From a virus: 20,960 bases of DNA. The notes beneath the pieces were generated by a model. That model saw only the letters and a program-made list of their open reading frames with translations. It made no database searches and was not told where the DNA came from. Where the stretch lies: IMG/VR virus record IMGVR_UViG_3300035201_000103, positions 1-20,960 of that record; one strand, given 5' to 3'. The translations under genes and the position numbers were made by a program. Positions 7,045-15,829 of the stretch are shown in pieces (position 1 is the first letter of the stretch; every line of letters starts with the position of its first letter).

Positions 7045-7845
7045 CTACTTGTAGTTAATAACAGTAATGACACCGTACTTACCGTTTGAACCACGGAAAG
7101 AACCAAAGTGTCCACCAGATCCACCACTACCATAAGCAGAGTGATCTTGGTGATTATGTGAGAAGTTACCACCATTTGGCCAACCAGCAGCAACTGATCC
7201 TCCAAAGTGAGATGGTCCTCCAGTTCCACCACCGTGAGCAGCGTGGGACTGTCCACCTCCACCCCAGATGTTAATGTCTCCACCAGAACCATTACGTCCT
7301 AGTCCACCTGAGTGGGAGTTGTTACGTGCAGCACCGTGTCCACCACCAGCAGATAGATATGGTCCAAAGGATGAGGATCCTCCGTCTCCACCACGGTTAA
7401 AGTACCAAGTACCTCCACCGCCTCCACCAACTGAAATACCAACTGAAGAAATGTTTTCGACGCTCATTACACGCTCAGAATATCCACCAGCACCACCAGA
7501 CTCTCCGTGTCCAGCACCACCTCCTCCACCACCATTGCAGCGGACGTGAATATACTTCACACCTGATGGTCTGTTCCAGGTTCCACCCCCAGTCCAGACG
7601 TTCATATTGTAAATGTTTTCGGAACTTACAGATGCCCAAGACATCGAAGAACCATTGTTAGTTAGAAACTTTCCAGACTGTCCTGAGATACTAGGTACTA
7701 TCTGACCAGACGAACCTGACATAGTTCCGTTCACGGTCAAATTACTGCACGTTAATGTTCCGTTCGCAGTAATATTACCAGACGCTAGGGTAAATCCACC
7801 GATGCCTGACAGGTCTCTAATAGATGCAACTTTAAGTGTACTCAT
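7045..7845 (-). CDS. Glycine-rich tail-fibre adhesin 1, 266 aa
   Basis: The N-terminal part (1-75) looks like a fibre-attachment segment: MSTLKVASIRDLSGIGGF, then beta-strand repeats such as ITANGTLTCSNLTVNGTM. From about residue 105 the protein is dominated by GGGG tracts broken by aromatic, His, Asn and Ser residues, ending KYGVITVINYK. Such glycine-rich domains form polyglycine-II sandwiches in T-even-type tail-tip adhesins and bind host surface receptors. It has only two cysteines, unlike its neighbour at 8437-9408. A TATAAATA late box lies 26 nt before the ATG. Exact placement in the virion (tip adhesin or baseplate fibre) cannot be told from sequence. Confidence 0.8.
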   Translation of the reverse strand: MSTLKVASIRDLSGIGGFTLASGNITANGTLTCSNLTVNGTMSGSSGQIVPSISGQSGKFLTNNGSSMSWASVSSENIYNMNVWTGGGTWNRPSGVKYIHVRCNGGGGGGAGHGESGGAGGYSERVMSVENISSVGISVGGGGGGTWYFNRGGDGGSSSFGPYLSAGGGHGAARNNSHSGGLGRNGSGGDINIWGGGGQSHAAHGGGTGGPSHFGGSVAAGWPNGGNFSHNHQDHSAYGSGGSGGHFGSFRGSNGKYGVITVINYK

Positions 7846-7871
7846 TTTACCTGTTTAGTTTTCCTCAAATC

Positions 7872-7879
7872 TATTTATA
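7872..7879 (-). promoter_or_regulatory. T4-type late promoter box TATAAATA
   Basis: The minus strand reads a perfect TATAAATA in the 37-nt gap between the 184-aa gene and adhesin 1, 26 nt before the adhesin ATG. It matches the T4 and cyanophage late promoter consensus recognised by the phage sigma-like factor (gp55 in T4). The spacing is close to that of the box at 17184. Confidence 0.85.
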
Positions 7880-7882
7880 TGT

Positions 7883-8437
7883 TTATGGAGTTGGTCTAAC
7901 CTCATCTGTTTCCAGATATGGTTGATCCCTATTCCATTGATCATCATCAGGGTAATAACCTGGATGATAATGTACTTTATTGGCAGGATAATCCCTTCCA
8001 GTGGACTCATCCTCCCATTTCTCTACCTTGAAGGTCTCCTTATATTTCAAAGTGATACCATCTTCTTTAACCCAAGCCTGTACTATGTAATCAGTATCGG
8101 GTTCAAGTCTAGGGAAACTTATATTTTCAAACCAAGGACAGTCTGTACAGATGATACTATCGTACTTCATCTCATACAGTGGTGTATCTGTTCCTTTGCT
8201 GATACACACGTACATCTCTAGGTTATTAAATTCTAATGCGTACACACCATTCTTTCTAACACTCATCTTAACATTAGGATCGTAAGATTTTAGTGTTTGA
8301 AATCCAGATGCTTCCACAGTATTAAGAGCAACATCAAATACTATTGTTGCTTCATTATATTCTAATGCCTGTACCTCATTGTCAGCAGGTTTGGCAGTAT
8401 GAATATCGGTTTGAGTTGGGTTACTAGTTGGTTCCAT
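7883..8437 (-). CDS. Small virion-associated protein with Ig/FN3-like region, 184 aa
   Basis: Residues 28-140 are rich in predicted beta strands and include FPRLEPDTDYIVQAWV (108-123), which resembles the F-strand region of fibronectin-III or Ig-like domains. Three cysteines lie near the middle (C78, C97, C100). The tail is acidic and aromatic (HYHPGYYPDDDQW, 157-169). The gene lies between two glycine-rich adhesins and starts in a TAATG junction with GAGG just upstream. A decorating or fibre-linking role is inferred from context and fold-like features; no family is firmly recognised. Confidence 0.65.
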   Translation of the reverse strand: MEPTSNPTQTDIHTAKPADNEVQALEYNEATIVFDVALNTVEASGFQTLKSYDPNVKMSVRKNGVYALEFNNLEMYVCISKGTDTPLYEMKYDSIICTDCPWFENISFPRLEPDTDYIVQAWVKEDGITLKYKETFKVEKWEDESTGRDYPANKVHYHPGYYPDDDQWNRDQPYLETDEVRPTP

Positions 8438-9408
8438 TAAGCCTCATAGCATACTGTTATGTTACCAGTTCCACCATTATATTGTCCAGCCCCGTTACGA
8501 GCCCAATGACCCCAGTTTCCACCGTTGCCATAAGATCCACTCCAAGTCCCTGTGTCATCAGCATAGTTAGAACTTGACCAATTGTTTCCTCCACCTCCAC
8601 CTGCTGCTCCATTACAGTCACAGCCTGGGTTTCCTCCACAATTTCCAGCGTTCCAACCGCCTCCACCACCGCCTCCTCCAGAGGCATCATTACCTGGTCT
8701 TCCACATTCATCACCATTAGTATCTCCATTACCACCGTGTGCTCCACCCTGTGAACCACACTGTCCGTTCTCTCCTCTCTGGTGTCCTGCTCCTCCTCGA
8801 CCAGCACCACTACATCCTTCACGACCACCGCCCCCGCCACCACCTGCTGCTACCAACAGGATATTGCCCTGAGACAAGTTAACACCCCAAGGTGAGAAGA
8901 ACATACTTGCTGCTCCACCACCTCCACCTCCAGCAGAGCATCCTCTACAAGAAGCGTGAGTACCACGTCCACCTGATCCATAACCAGATCCATTATTACC
9001 ATTACCTCCACCACCCCAACATCCGAAGCAACCTCCTCCGTTAGAGCCACCACCTCCGACATATGCTCGGAAGCGTCTGGACTGAACCCATCCTTGTTCT
9101 AAGATGAGTCGTGCATAGGCAGCACCACCTGATCCACCGTGTGCACCACCTTGACCGCCATTACCACCAGCTGCACCCCAAGCCCAAACCCAAATATAGT
9201 TACCAGTACCTGAGTTAATATACAGGCTATTGTCCCCACTTCCTTGGAAGCGATGACATCGAAGTTGTTTTCCAAATTGTGATGTTGTAAATACTGAACC
9301 GTTATTATCAGCAGTAACTGCTTCGATTCCTCCAGCACCACCACCTCTTGATCCTAGCGAGTGTGAAAGACCGTTAAGTATACCTGAATAACCAATTTGT
9401 GTTCCCAT
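8437..9408 (-). CDS. Cysteine- and glycine-rich tail-fibre adhesin 2, 323 aa
   Basis: The start is the ATG at 9408, which forms a TAATG junction with the preceding gene. The open frame upstream to 9498 merely overlaps that gene. Residues 1-70 hold a non-glycine segment, then IWVWAWGAAGGNGG begins a glycine-rich domain of about 245 residues with runs of up to eight Gly. Twelve cysteines are present (51, 127, 130, 154, 157, 199, 217, 235, 257, 263, 265, 320), several in CxxC spacing (CFGC, CRGC) plus CDC. The glycine-rich domain fits polyglycine-II adhesins of phage tail tips. The cysteines are unusual for a phage fibre and could bind metal or form disulfides outside the cell. The receptor is unknown. 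Confidence 0.8.
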   Translation of the reverse strand: MGTQIGYSGILNGLSHSLGSRGGGAGGIEAVTADNNGSVFTTSQFGKQLRCHRFQGSGDNSLYINSGTGNYIWVWAWGAAGGNGGQGGAHGGSGGAAYARLILEQGWVQSRRFRAYVGGGGSNGGGCFGCWGGGGNGNNGSGYGSGGRGTHASCRGCSAGGGGGGAASMFFSPWGVNLSQGNILLVAAGGGGGGGREGCSGAGRGGAGHQRGENGQCGSQGGAHGGNGDTNGDECGRPGNDASGGGGGGGGWNAGNCGGNPGCDCNGAAGGGGGNNWSSSNYADDTGTWSGSYGNGGNWGHWARNGAGQYNGGTGNITVCYEA

Positions 9409-10262
9409 TATGCGTAATTCGATCCTGAGCCAAAGACAGTGAATGCGTGTTGAGCAGTATTTGGTGTATGTACCATAGCAAATGATACTACGCACCATTT
9501 CTCATCGTGTGATGGAGCTGATCCACCTATCCACTGGATGTTAGTACTCTGTCCATTAATATTAATGGATGATGGAATACCAGACCCACCTACTTCATAT
9601 ATAGCACACGTAATACCATATCCGTGAGCTCCATCAGTAGGAACATTGTTTAAAGATAATGTCCAGTTACCTCCACCGTTCTTGTTTATCCAGATAGAGT
9701 TACCATTATTATAGTCGTGAGTTATACTTCCACTAGTTGTATAGAAGTAGACACGCTCTGAAGTTTCTTCAAAGTGAAATCTACCAGTTGAAGTAATATG
9801 TTGTGACTCAATATCAACGAAGTGAGCATAGGACAGATCGTCGTCTCCAAGTAATGTCCACGTTGCTCCGTTTTCAATCGTGACCGTAAATCCTGAGTCA
9901 ATCTGTACAGGACCAGCAGTAAATCCGTTTGTAAATTCTACACCACCGTTCGCTATAGGACCAATGGTTATGTTTTCTGTTATATTTGTACCGTTCGTTC
10001 TAATTATACTTCCTTCACCAAGAGCAGGACCACCTCCACCAACGTCTGTCCAACCTGGGTTACCCTGGTTAGCATCCTGTTTGTAGATCTGTGCCATATC
10101 TTCGGTGCTGTTATACACCAAAGTACCAAACGCAGGAGTTCCCAACGCAGTGACTTGAGCCTGGTTGAGATACGGTAAGTTAAGTTGTTCAGTAATACTC
10201 CACGCTTCTACAAGACCTCTTGTAGTTGCCTGAATATTATTACCATTAATCTTTGTAGTCAT
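9408..10262 (-). CDS. Tail-fibre/virion structural protein, 284 aa
   Basis: The N-terminus (1-75) contains LNLPYLNQAQVTALGTPAFG followed by GTLVYNSTEDMAQIYK, a pattern of phage fibre proteins with a small beta domain. GGGGPALGEGSIIRTN then links to a beta-strand repeat region (FTNGFTAGPVQIDSGFTVTI, 109-128) and an Ig-like or jelly-roll-like C-terminal half with AFTVFGSGSNYA at the end. It has a strong ribosome site, GAAGGAGGG at 10280-10272, 9 nt before the ATG, and a late-like box 28 nt upstream. It is the first gene of the adhesin cluster that ends at 6511. Its place in the fibre is inferred. Confidence 0.75.
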   Translation of the reverse strand: MTTKINGNNIQATTRGLVEAWSITEQLNLPYLNQAQVTALGTPAFGTLVYNSTEDMAQIYKQDANQGNPGWTDVGGGGPALGEGSIIRTNGTNITENITIGPIANGGVEFTNGFTAGPVQIDSGFTVTIENGATWTLLGDDDLSYAHFVDIESQHITSTGRFHFEETSERVYFYTTSGSITHDYNNGNSIWINKNGGGNWTLSLNNVPTDGAHGYGITCAIYEVGGSGIPSSININGQSTNIQWIGGSAPSHDEKWCVVSFAMVHTPNTAQHAFTVFGSGSNYA

Positions 10263-10289
10263 CTACTACTACCCTCCTTCTATGTTAAC

Positions 10290-10297
10290 TATTTAGA
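10290..10297 (-). promoter_or_regulatory. Late promoter-like box TCTAAATA
   Basis: It differs by one base from TATAAATA and lies 28 nt before the ATG of the 284-aa fibre gene, overlapping the TAA of the 1191-aa gene. The same CTAAATA core recurs at 13890, also just ahead of a structural gene, which supports function. Confidence 0.6.
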
Positions 10298-13200
10298 TTA
10301 CCATCTCTCTTATGTGAATCACACTTCCAGTAGCAGGAGAGGAAGAAATACTAAAGTCAACTGCGTTACCTGATACCTGATAATCAACACCAGGAATCTG
10401 AGCAACACCATTTAAGAATACCATTACAGAGTAGCTGGTATGTCCAGGTGAGATAGCGAAACCAGTCGTAGACCCGTTTCCATTATATGTTACACCGTTG
10501 TTGTTATTGGCAATACCCGTTGCAAGAGTATATTTGTCAGCACAACCATAATTACCAGTAACATCTAAGTTACCATTAATATAAGTGTTACCTGCGATCT
10601 TCATCCTGTTGGATGCGTCAGGTGCCATACCAATACCATAATTTGTTACACCAGAGAATCTACGTGCAGTAATAGGTGAAGTATCGGTCAATCCGAACTT
10701 GTACCATATACCTGTGTCATAAATCCATCCTAGTGAGTCACCAGCTTGCCAGTCAATATTATAGATAATATCACCATCATTAAATGCTAATGACGAATCA
10801 ATATCTGGTTGACCTGTGCCATCATCTTCTGCAAGGAAGTTCTGCTTTAGTACAGTTCCATCATCGTTGGCATACGTCAATTTTATTGTCTGAATATTTT
10901 CCTGAGCAGTGATTCTCTTCTGGAAAGTCACTGGACCTGAGAAAACAGATTCAAGTTGGTTAGATGCACCACCAATTACGGTTAGTTTGTCAGTAAGTAC
11001 AACCTCAGAGAATGTCTGAATCGTAGTTCCCTCTTCACCAACAACGTTCAACTGTGCGATGTCTTCGTTAGTGATCTGACCAGTAATCGGGTTGATAACC
11101 TGGTTACCAACATACAGTTCACCATCACTGTTAACACCTGAGTAGTAAGCAACACCTGCTGCTTCCTTAAGTGACTGTGATAATCTGACCTGTATAGATG
11201 ATAGTACCTCCACCTGTGTAGATGGGAACGCTGTACTGTAGTTACCTGGACCAAAACCAAGATATTCAAACGTATGACCCGATGCTCTAAGGATTGAGTA
11301 CCTTCGAAGTTCACATAACAGTGGAGCAACTGAGTTATCAGCGTTAAGTTTCAATGCAATCTTTCTTTCTTCTTCATCACCTAATCGTGCAGTAACAACG
11401 ACACTGTTCAAGGTGTTAGAAGTAGTGTTATAACCTAAGTTGTTCTCCTGTTCTAATAAGAAGAACTGTGCAGTCTCTCTACTAATTGATAGCTGTGTAT
11501 CTTCATTAGCTTGTGGTTGTGCACCATCAGTTGTAGTGACCTTACCTAGTATGTCATTGTCTGCAATAGACACAGAAGGAGCTGGGTCAGCAACTGGGTT
11601 ATCTCTGTCAAATGTTGGATAAACATCTACAGCATACTGTGAGAACGCAAAGTCATTAAAGTTTGACGTTGATGGTGATACCGAAGCATTCAGTATGGTG
11701 AGATAATAGATACCATCCTTAACACCACGTTCAAATGGTTGGAATACTTCTACCTCGTAGATGTAATAAGTCTTGTCGTATGCAGGAGAGTTTGTTTCAG
11801 ATGATCTAGGTTGTACAACGAAACCAGTAATAGGTTCACGAGGTATTGGGAATGAATCCTTATCTAGAACATAACGGAAACGATAGATTCTATCCTTAAG
11901 GTCTCTTGCATCAGGTACCCTTCTAATGAAGGATGTTGGTGTAAATCCTAAGTTCTGATACTGTGCGTTAGCAATCAGAGTTGTGTATATATCGTTATTA
12001 GTTGAGTCTACTTGTAGATACCAGTTTGACTGGTTAGGATCATACTTGATAGGAGACTCATCAGCACCAGGTAGTGTACCAGTTACATCAGCACCAGATG
12101 GATCAATCTTTGCTGTGTGAGTTGTAGGAGCATTAGCACCAGAAGCAATCAACAATACGTTAATCTCATCAGGAGTTGTTGGTCCATCTTTTCTAGCACC
12201 AACGGTATAACCCTGAATCTTACTAGGTGGTTTTGCATTCTCATTGGTATAACCATAGAGATACAACTTAGTTGGGTCTGCTGCGTTTCTAATCTTAGCA
12301 ATATCAAACGTTACCCAGTTAATTGATATCTCTGGGACATCACTTATACTCTTGGGTGGGATGATATGTGTGAGCTGCCCTGCCTTGTCTTTCGTAAATG
12401 CTGCGCTCTTAAAGCCTTTAGATCGGAGAGAAGTGTTACCAAAGTTTGAGTTCGAGTTGGTAATCGAGAGGTCTCCTCCGCTGTCAGAGAAGAAATGGTC
12501 TCCAAATCCAACTGCGAAAACCGAGACGACCTGGATGAATGCGTCGTTACTTGCGTAGATGTGTCTGTGTCGCCAACCTTTACGGTATTTACATAACCCG
12601 TTAATGTGTGCACCAGAGCCCGCAGCTTGGGCTTCGTAGTTTCCAGTAGACGGGTTATAGAGTACGAATGCTCTGTCATCTTTCTGGAGCGAAATGCCAG
12701 TAAACTGAGCAACAACCATTGATTTGAAACCAGTTGCCTCTGCACCATTAGCGTGCATACCATTTATGCCCCAAACTGATCTTAGTGAACAGTTGAATAC
12801 ATATGGAGATGCTGAGTCAACAGTATCAATCTCAACTTTAACCAGTACGTTACTACCAATAGCATTACCAGATGGTTCTGATGACATCTGATACGTAAAC
12901 TGGTTACCTTGTGCTGACGTGACAAGGAACGATCCATTATAAAGGTTAGCGTCTGCCTCAGTTGGTCCTGTTACACCACTCAAGTTAACAGCAACACCAA
13001 CAGAGAATCCGTGGTTTACTGGGTTATCTTGAATGTCAACAGTAAATGCTGTTGCAGTTTGACCGTTTCTGATAATTTGAGATACTCTAAATTCGTCAGA
13101 AATCGGACCTACAATTCTATTCTCTTCGACTCTTGCCTGTAATTGGTCTTGTGCAATAGTACCAGAGGTATCAGGTATCGTTGCGTATGCTTTAGATATC

Positions 13201-13868
13201 TTCTGATAGTAAAGTTCCAAGTCTGCATTGTTTGCATACTCGAAACAAGTTAGTTTATGATGAGAGAAGTTTGGAGCAATAGTATCAACTACATCACTAC
13301 GGTAGTAAACTCCATTGTTGTCACCATCAAAAAATGACTGTTGCCAGAAATAACAACCACCAGTTAGTCTGAATATAGCAGAGGCAGATGGTTCATTACT
13401 TGAGGTAATACCTAATGATGCTTGTATCGTTGGATATGGTACATACTTTGGAATAATCTTAGTACGACGTAAGTCAGATCCAACAACAGAACAACCTCTG
13501 GGAACAATAATACCACCATTCACTGAGTTAAACTTGTGAAGGATGTTGTTCGGAGAGGTTAGATCGAAATTTGTATTTTCATCAAATGGTGTGATCTCAG
13601 TATATAAGTTAGTACCTGGTCTATTGTCTAGAACATATTCAGAGGGATATAGGTAGATCGAAAATGCGTCAAATTCGTCATTACTTAGACCAACACGATA
13701 AGAGAATCTTGCCACTTCAAGAAATGCCCTCTGCAATGTCTTGAACGGACGTAGTGCCGAGTTACCTCGGTTATCATATGCATCTGATGCGTCAAAGTCG
13801 TCGGGGTTGACGTATATAATACGACCAGTCCTCGACGTGATGATATTCTTTAGACGGGTTAGTGCCAT
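10293..13868 (-). CDS. Large virion fibre protein with beta-helix-like N-terminus, 1191 aa
   Basis: The N-terminal region has the layout of right-handed beta-helix proteins of the pectate-lyase type: RIIYVNPDDFDASDAYDNRG (16-35), then PFKTLQRAFLEVARF and IYLYPSEYVLDN. The middle section holds many beta-rich segments with aromatic and Asp/Asn turns. The last 60 residues, with VMVFLNGVAQIPGVDYQV and GSVIHIREMVI, form a compact terminal domain that I associate with marine phage fibre proteins. It is probably a trimeric tail-fibre or baseplate-fibre protein; catalytic activity on polysaccharide is possible for the fold, but no active site is identified. It has a good ribosome site (AAGAGGAT, 8-nt spacer) and a weak late box 21 nt before the ATG. 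Confidence 0.8.
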   Translation of the reverse strand: MALTRLKNIITSRTGRIIYVNPDDFDASDAYDNRGNSALRPFKTLQRAFLEVARFSYRVGLSNDEFDAFSIYLYPSEYVLDNRPGTNLYTEITPFDENTNFDLTSPNNILHKFNSVNGGIIVPRGCSVVGSDLRRTKIIPKYVPYPTIQASLGITSSNEPSASAIFRLTGGCYFWQQSFFDGDNNGVYYRSDVVDTIAPNFSHHKLTCFEYANNADLELYYQKISKAYATIPDTSGTIAQDQLQARVEENRIVGPISDEFRVSQIIRNGQTATAFTVDIQDNPVNHGFSVGVAVNLSGVTGPTEADANLYNGSFLVTSAQGNQFTYQMSSEPSGNAIGSNVLVKVEIDTVDSASPYVFNCSLRSVWGINGMHANGAEATGFKSMVVAQFTGISLQKDDRAFVLYNPSTGNYEAQAAGSGAHINGLCKYRKGWRHRHIYASNDAFIQVVSVFAVGFGDHFFSDSGGDLSITNSNSNFGNTSLRSKGFKSAAFTKDKAGQLTHIIPPKSISDVPEISINWVTFDIAKIRNAADPTKLYLYGYTNENAKPPSKIQGYTVGARKDGPTTPDEINVLLIASGANAPTTHTAKIDPSGADVTGTLPGADESPIKYDPNQSNWYLQVDSTNNDIYTTLIANAQYQNLGFTPTSFIRRVPDARDLKDRIYRFRYVLDKDSFPIPREPITGFVVQPRSSETNSPAYDKTYYIYEVEVFQPFERGVKDGIYYLTILNASVSPSTSNFNDFAFSQYAVDVYPTFDRDNPVADPAPSVSIADNDILGKVTTTDGAQPQANEDTQLSISRETAQFFLLEQENNLGYNTTSNTLNSVVVTARLGDEEERKIALKLNADNSVAPLLCELRRYSILRASGHTFEYLGFGPGNYSTAFPSTQVEVLSSIQVRLSQSLKEAAGVAYYSGVNSDGELYVGNQVINPITGQITNEDIAQLNVVGEEGTTIQTFSEVVLTDKLTVIGGASNQLESVFSGPVTFQKRITAQENIQTIKLTYANDDGTVLKQNFLAEDDGTGQPDIDSSLAFNDGDIIYNIDWQAGDSLGWIYDTGIWYKFGLTDTSPITARRFSGVTNYGIGMAPDASNRMKIAGNTYINGNLDVTGNYGCADKYTLATGIANNNNGVTYNGNGSTTGFAISPGHTSYSVMVFLNGVAQIPGVDYQVSGNAVDFSISSSPATGSVIHIREMVI

Positions 13869-13889
13869 TTACTCTGATCCTCTTATGTT

Positions 13890-13897
13890 TATTTAGT
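13890..13897 (-). promoter_or_regulatory. Possible late promoter box ACTAAATA
   Basis: It matches TATAAATA at six of eight positions and shares CTAAATA with the box at 10290. It lies in the 34-nt gap 21 nt before the ATG of the 1191-aa gene. Position supports it more than sequence does. Confidence 0.4.
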
Positions 13898-13902
13898 TGT
13901 CA

Positions 13903-15825
13903 TTAAGGATTGGGGTTACCACCGCCACCTTGACCACCAGCACTAGAACTAGTTACCTGATTATATTGTGCTGCCTCCCAGTCGGAAACGGTATTCTCAA
14001 ATCCGTTTACCTGGAATGTCACATCAGCTGTTGAGGCATATACAATGAGATGTGAATTAGGACCAACTACGATACCTTTATGCTCATTAGTGCTATTAGC
14101 AGTAAGAGCTACATCATAGAAAATGTAATCCTTAGTTTCAAGATCAGTCGCTGCTGCTACAGATGATACTGTTGCAGTATCACGATCAGCACCTTGACCT
14201 AATGGTGTGTCTACAAATGTATCAGATCCTGCGAATGCAGCAGATCCAGTACCTAATGTGACATATAGGGCAGTGCCTTCCCAAGCAGAGACCCATCCAT
14301 ACTTACCACCAGTTACAGTACCAACTGTCTGTGTAGAAGTACCAATAGTAAATGTATCACCAGTAATCCAAGTACCCTTAACATCATAGAGGAAAATCTC
14401 TGTGAATTGAGGATCTTGTACTACAGTTACCTGTGATGAATAATTTGTATCTGGTGCAGCAGATGCTGTACCTTCAGCGTAGTAATAAATTGGGTTTGGA
14501 GTTGTACTTGTTGGAATAATTTGAATCGTTCCGTTTGAACCAGCAGTACCAGTCTTAGTTACCCCTGTGGTATATTCAACACCAGCAGTAGGTGTGGCAC
14601 CTGTACCCTCCTGAATATCAGAGAATCTTAATGGTAAACCTGTGTTGGTTGAATCAGACTGATCAAAGAGATAAGTACGATCAACGTCCATTGTGAAACC
14701 AGTAGGAACTACTTCACGTCCAGCAACAGTTCCCCAAGTAAATTGAGTTGTGTATGATGCACTAGCAGTAGGAGTGAACTGAGTTTCTACAGTTGCGTTT
14801 GATGTACCACCTGTTAATGTTTCAGCACCATCAAACCAATCGATCTGTGCTTGTGCACCCTGTACCATTGGAGTAACAGTTGAACCATCGTTATGTGCTG
14901 CATCGGTTGTACCCCATACACCACGTGTGACTGTTACGTCATTACCAGTAACACCAGTAGCAAGCATAACTTCGTTACCGACTCTGATATGAGTACCAGT
15001 AACAATCGTTGTACCATCAGTAACTGTTAGAGTTGTATCTCCAGCAGCAAACTGAGCACCCTCATTAATGGTAGTTGTGGTTGCGTTGTCTGTGAACATA
15101 GAAACAACCTGTCCAGAAGGGTGTGCAGCAGCACTCGTTCCAAACTGTGCACGAGTAACAGCAACGTCACCACCTCCAGTAGTACCAGAGTAATAAGTAA
15201 TCGCTCCTGCTAGTATAATTTCAGCAGTATATCCAGTCAAACCATCTGATAGAACGAAATATGCCGCTGCACCTGCAAGAGCCCCCGCATCTACAAATTT
15301 CAGCGATGTATCACCTGAAGCAATATCAGCAACTTCCAAACTCATTGCGGTTGTACCTGTACCCCTAAAGGTACCAGTAAAACCAGAAACACCACCAGTA
15401 ATAGTCTCACCACCTTGGAAAGTTCCAGTAGCACCCTGTGAGTTAGTGTTCACAGCAGTACACTTCTTAACTTTCACATAGTTAGTGATCGTTGCTGTGG
15501 ATACAACAGTGTCAAGAATAAATCCACTCTTTGCTAGATCAGTAGATCCTACAAGAAGACCAGGAGTAGCATCTGATCTGCTGATTCCTGGATTAATTTC
15601 CATCTTATAGGTTGAGATGGGATTACCTCGTGCAAATGCATACGTTGAGGCATCCATCGTTAATTTCTGTGTATAGTCTTTATGTCCTATACGATATGTT
15701 GCAGCACTACCTCCTCTCTCAGCCACACTCAATACTGAAGATGCAGTATGTTCTGAGTCTGTCGTGTAAAGGACGGATGCTGTTGTTGCTGCGGGGGCTG
15801 CGGCAGCGAGTCTTCCTGCTGTCAT
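13903..15825 (-). CDS. Virion structural protein with internal repeats, 640 aa
   Basis: This is a Thr-, Gly- and Ala-rich protein of beta character. Two related segments (about 171-243 and 262-319) share GDTxL, a middle strand pair, VxVTRxxxGTxxAAH and a closing strand. A second short motif, resembling GGETITGGVSGFTGTF (138-153), recurs near 335 and 485. The C-terminus ends in a glycine linker (GGQGGGGNPNP). Such repeats are common in structural proteins of T4-like cyanophages. It follows the 441-aa fibre gene by 4 nt with no box of its own, so it likely reads from the late promoter at 17184. It may be a fibre, collar or head decoration protein; the location is not resolvable here. Confidence 0.75.
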   Translation of the reverse strand: MTAGRLAAAAPAATTASVLYTTDSEHTASSVLSVAERGGSAATYRIGHKDYTQKLTMDASTYAFARGNPISTYKMEINPGISRSDATPGLLVGSTDLAKSGFILDTVVSTATITNYVKVKKCTAVNTNSQGATGTFQGGETITGGVSGFTGTFRGTGTTAMSLEVADIASGDTSLKFVDAGALAGAAAYFVLSDGLTGYTAEIILAGAITYYSGTTGGGDVAVTRAQFGTSAAAHPSGQVVSMFTDNATTTTINEGAQFAAGDTTLTVTDGTTIVTGTHIRVGNEVMLATGVTGNDVTVTRGVWGTTDAAHNDGSTVTPMVQGAQAQIDWFDGAETLTGGTSNATVETQFTPTASASYTTQFTWGTVAGREVVPTGFTMDVDRTYLFDQSDSTNTGLPLRFSDIQEGTGATPTAGVEYTTGVTKTGTAGSNGTIQIIPTSTTPNPIYYYAEGTASAAPDTNYSSQVTVVQDPQFTEIFLYDVKGTWITGDTFTIGTSTQTVGTVTGGKYGWVSAWEGTALYVTLGTGSAAFAGSDTFVDTPLGQGADRDTATVSSVAAATDLETKDYIFYDVALTANSTNEHKGIVVGPNSHLIVYASTADVTFQVNGFENTVSDWEAAQYNQVTSSSAGGQGGGGNPNP

Positions 15826-15829
15826 TGTT

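Noticed and set aside
7032-7292. 86-aa minus-strand frame with Leu/Val-rich translation
   Set aside because: It is a shadow of the glycine-rich adhesin 1 gene; GGT/GGA-rich codons read out of frame give Val/Leu strings. The same holds for frames at 8457-8843 and 8850-9062.
8582-8872. Proline-rich plus-strand frames opposite the adhesins
   Set aside because: Pro runs are the antisense reading of Gly codons. No plus-strand ribosome site or promoter supports them.
10293-13868. Active polysaccharide lyase
   Set aside because: The N-terminus looks like a beta-helix, but no catalytic residues could be identified, so only a structural call is made.
13903-15825. CRISPR or DNA tandem repeat because of repeated protein motifs
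   Set aside because: The repeats are at protein level, imperfect and tens of residues long. No short regular DNA repeats with spacers exist.
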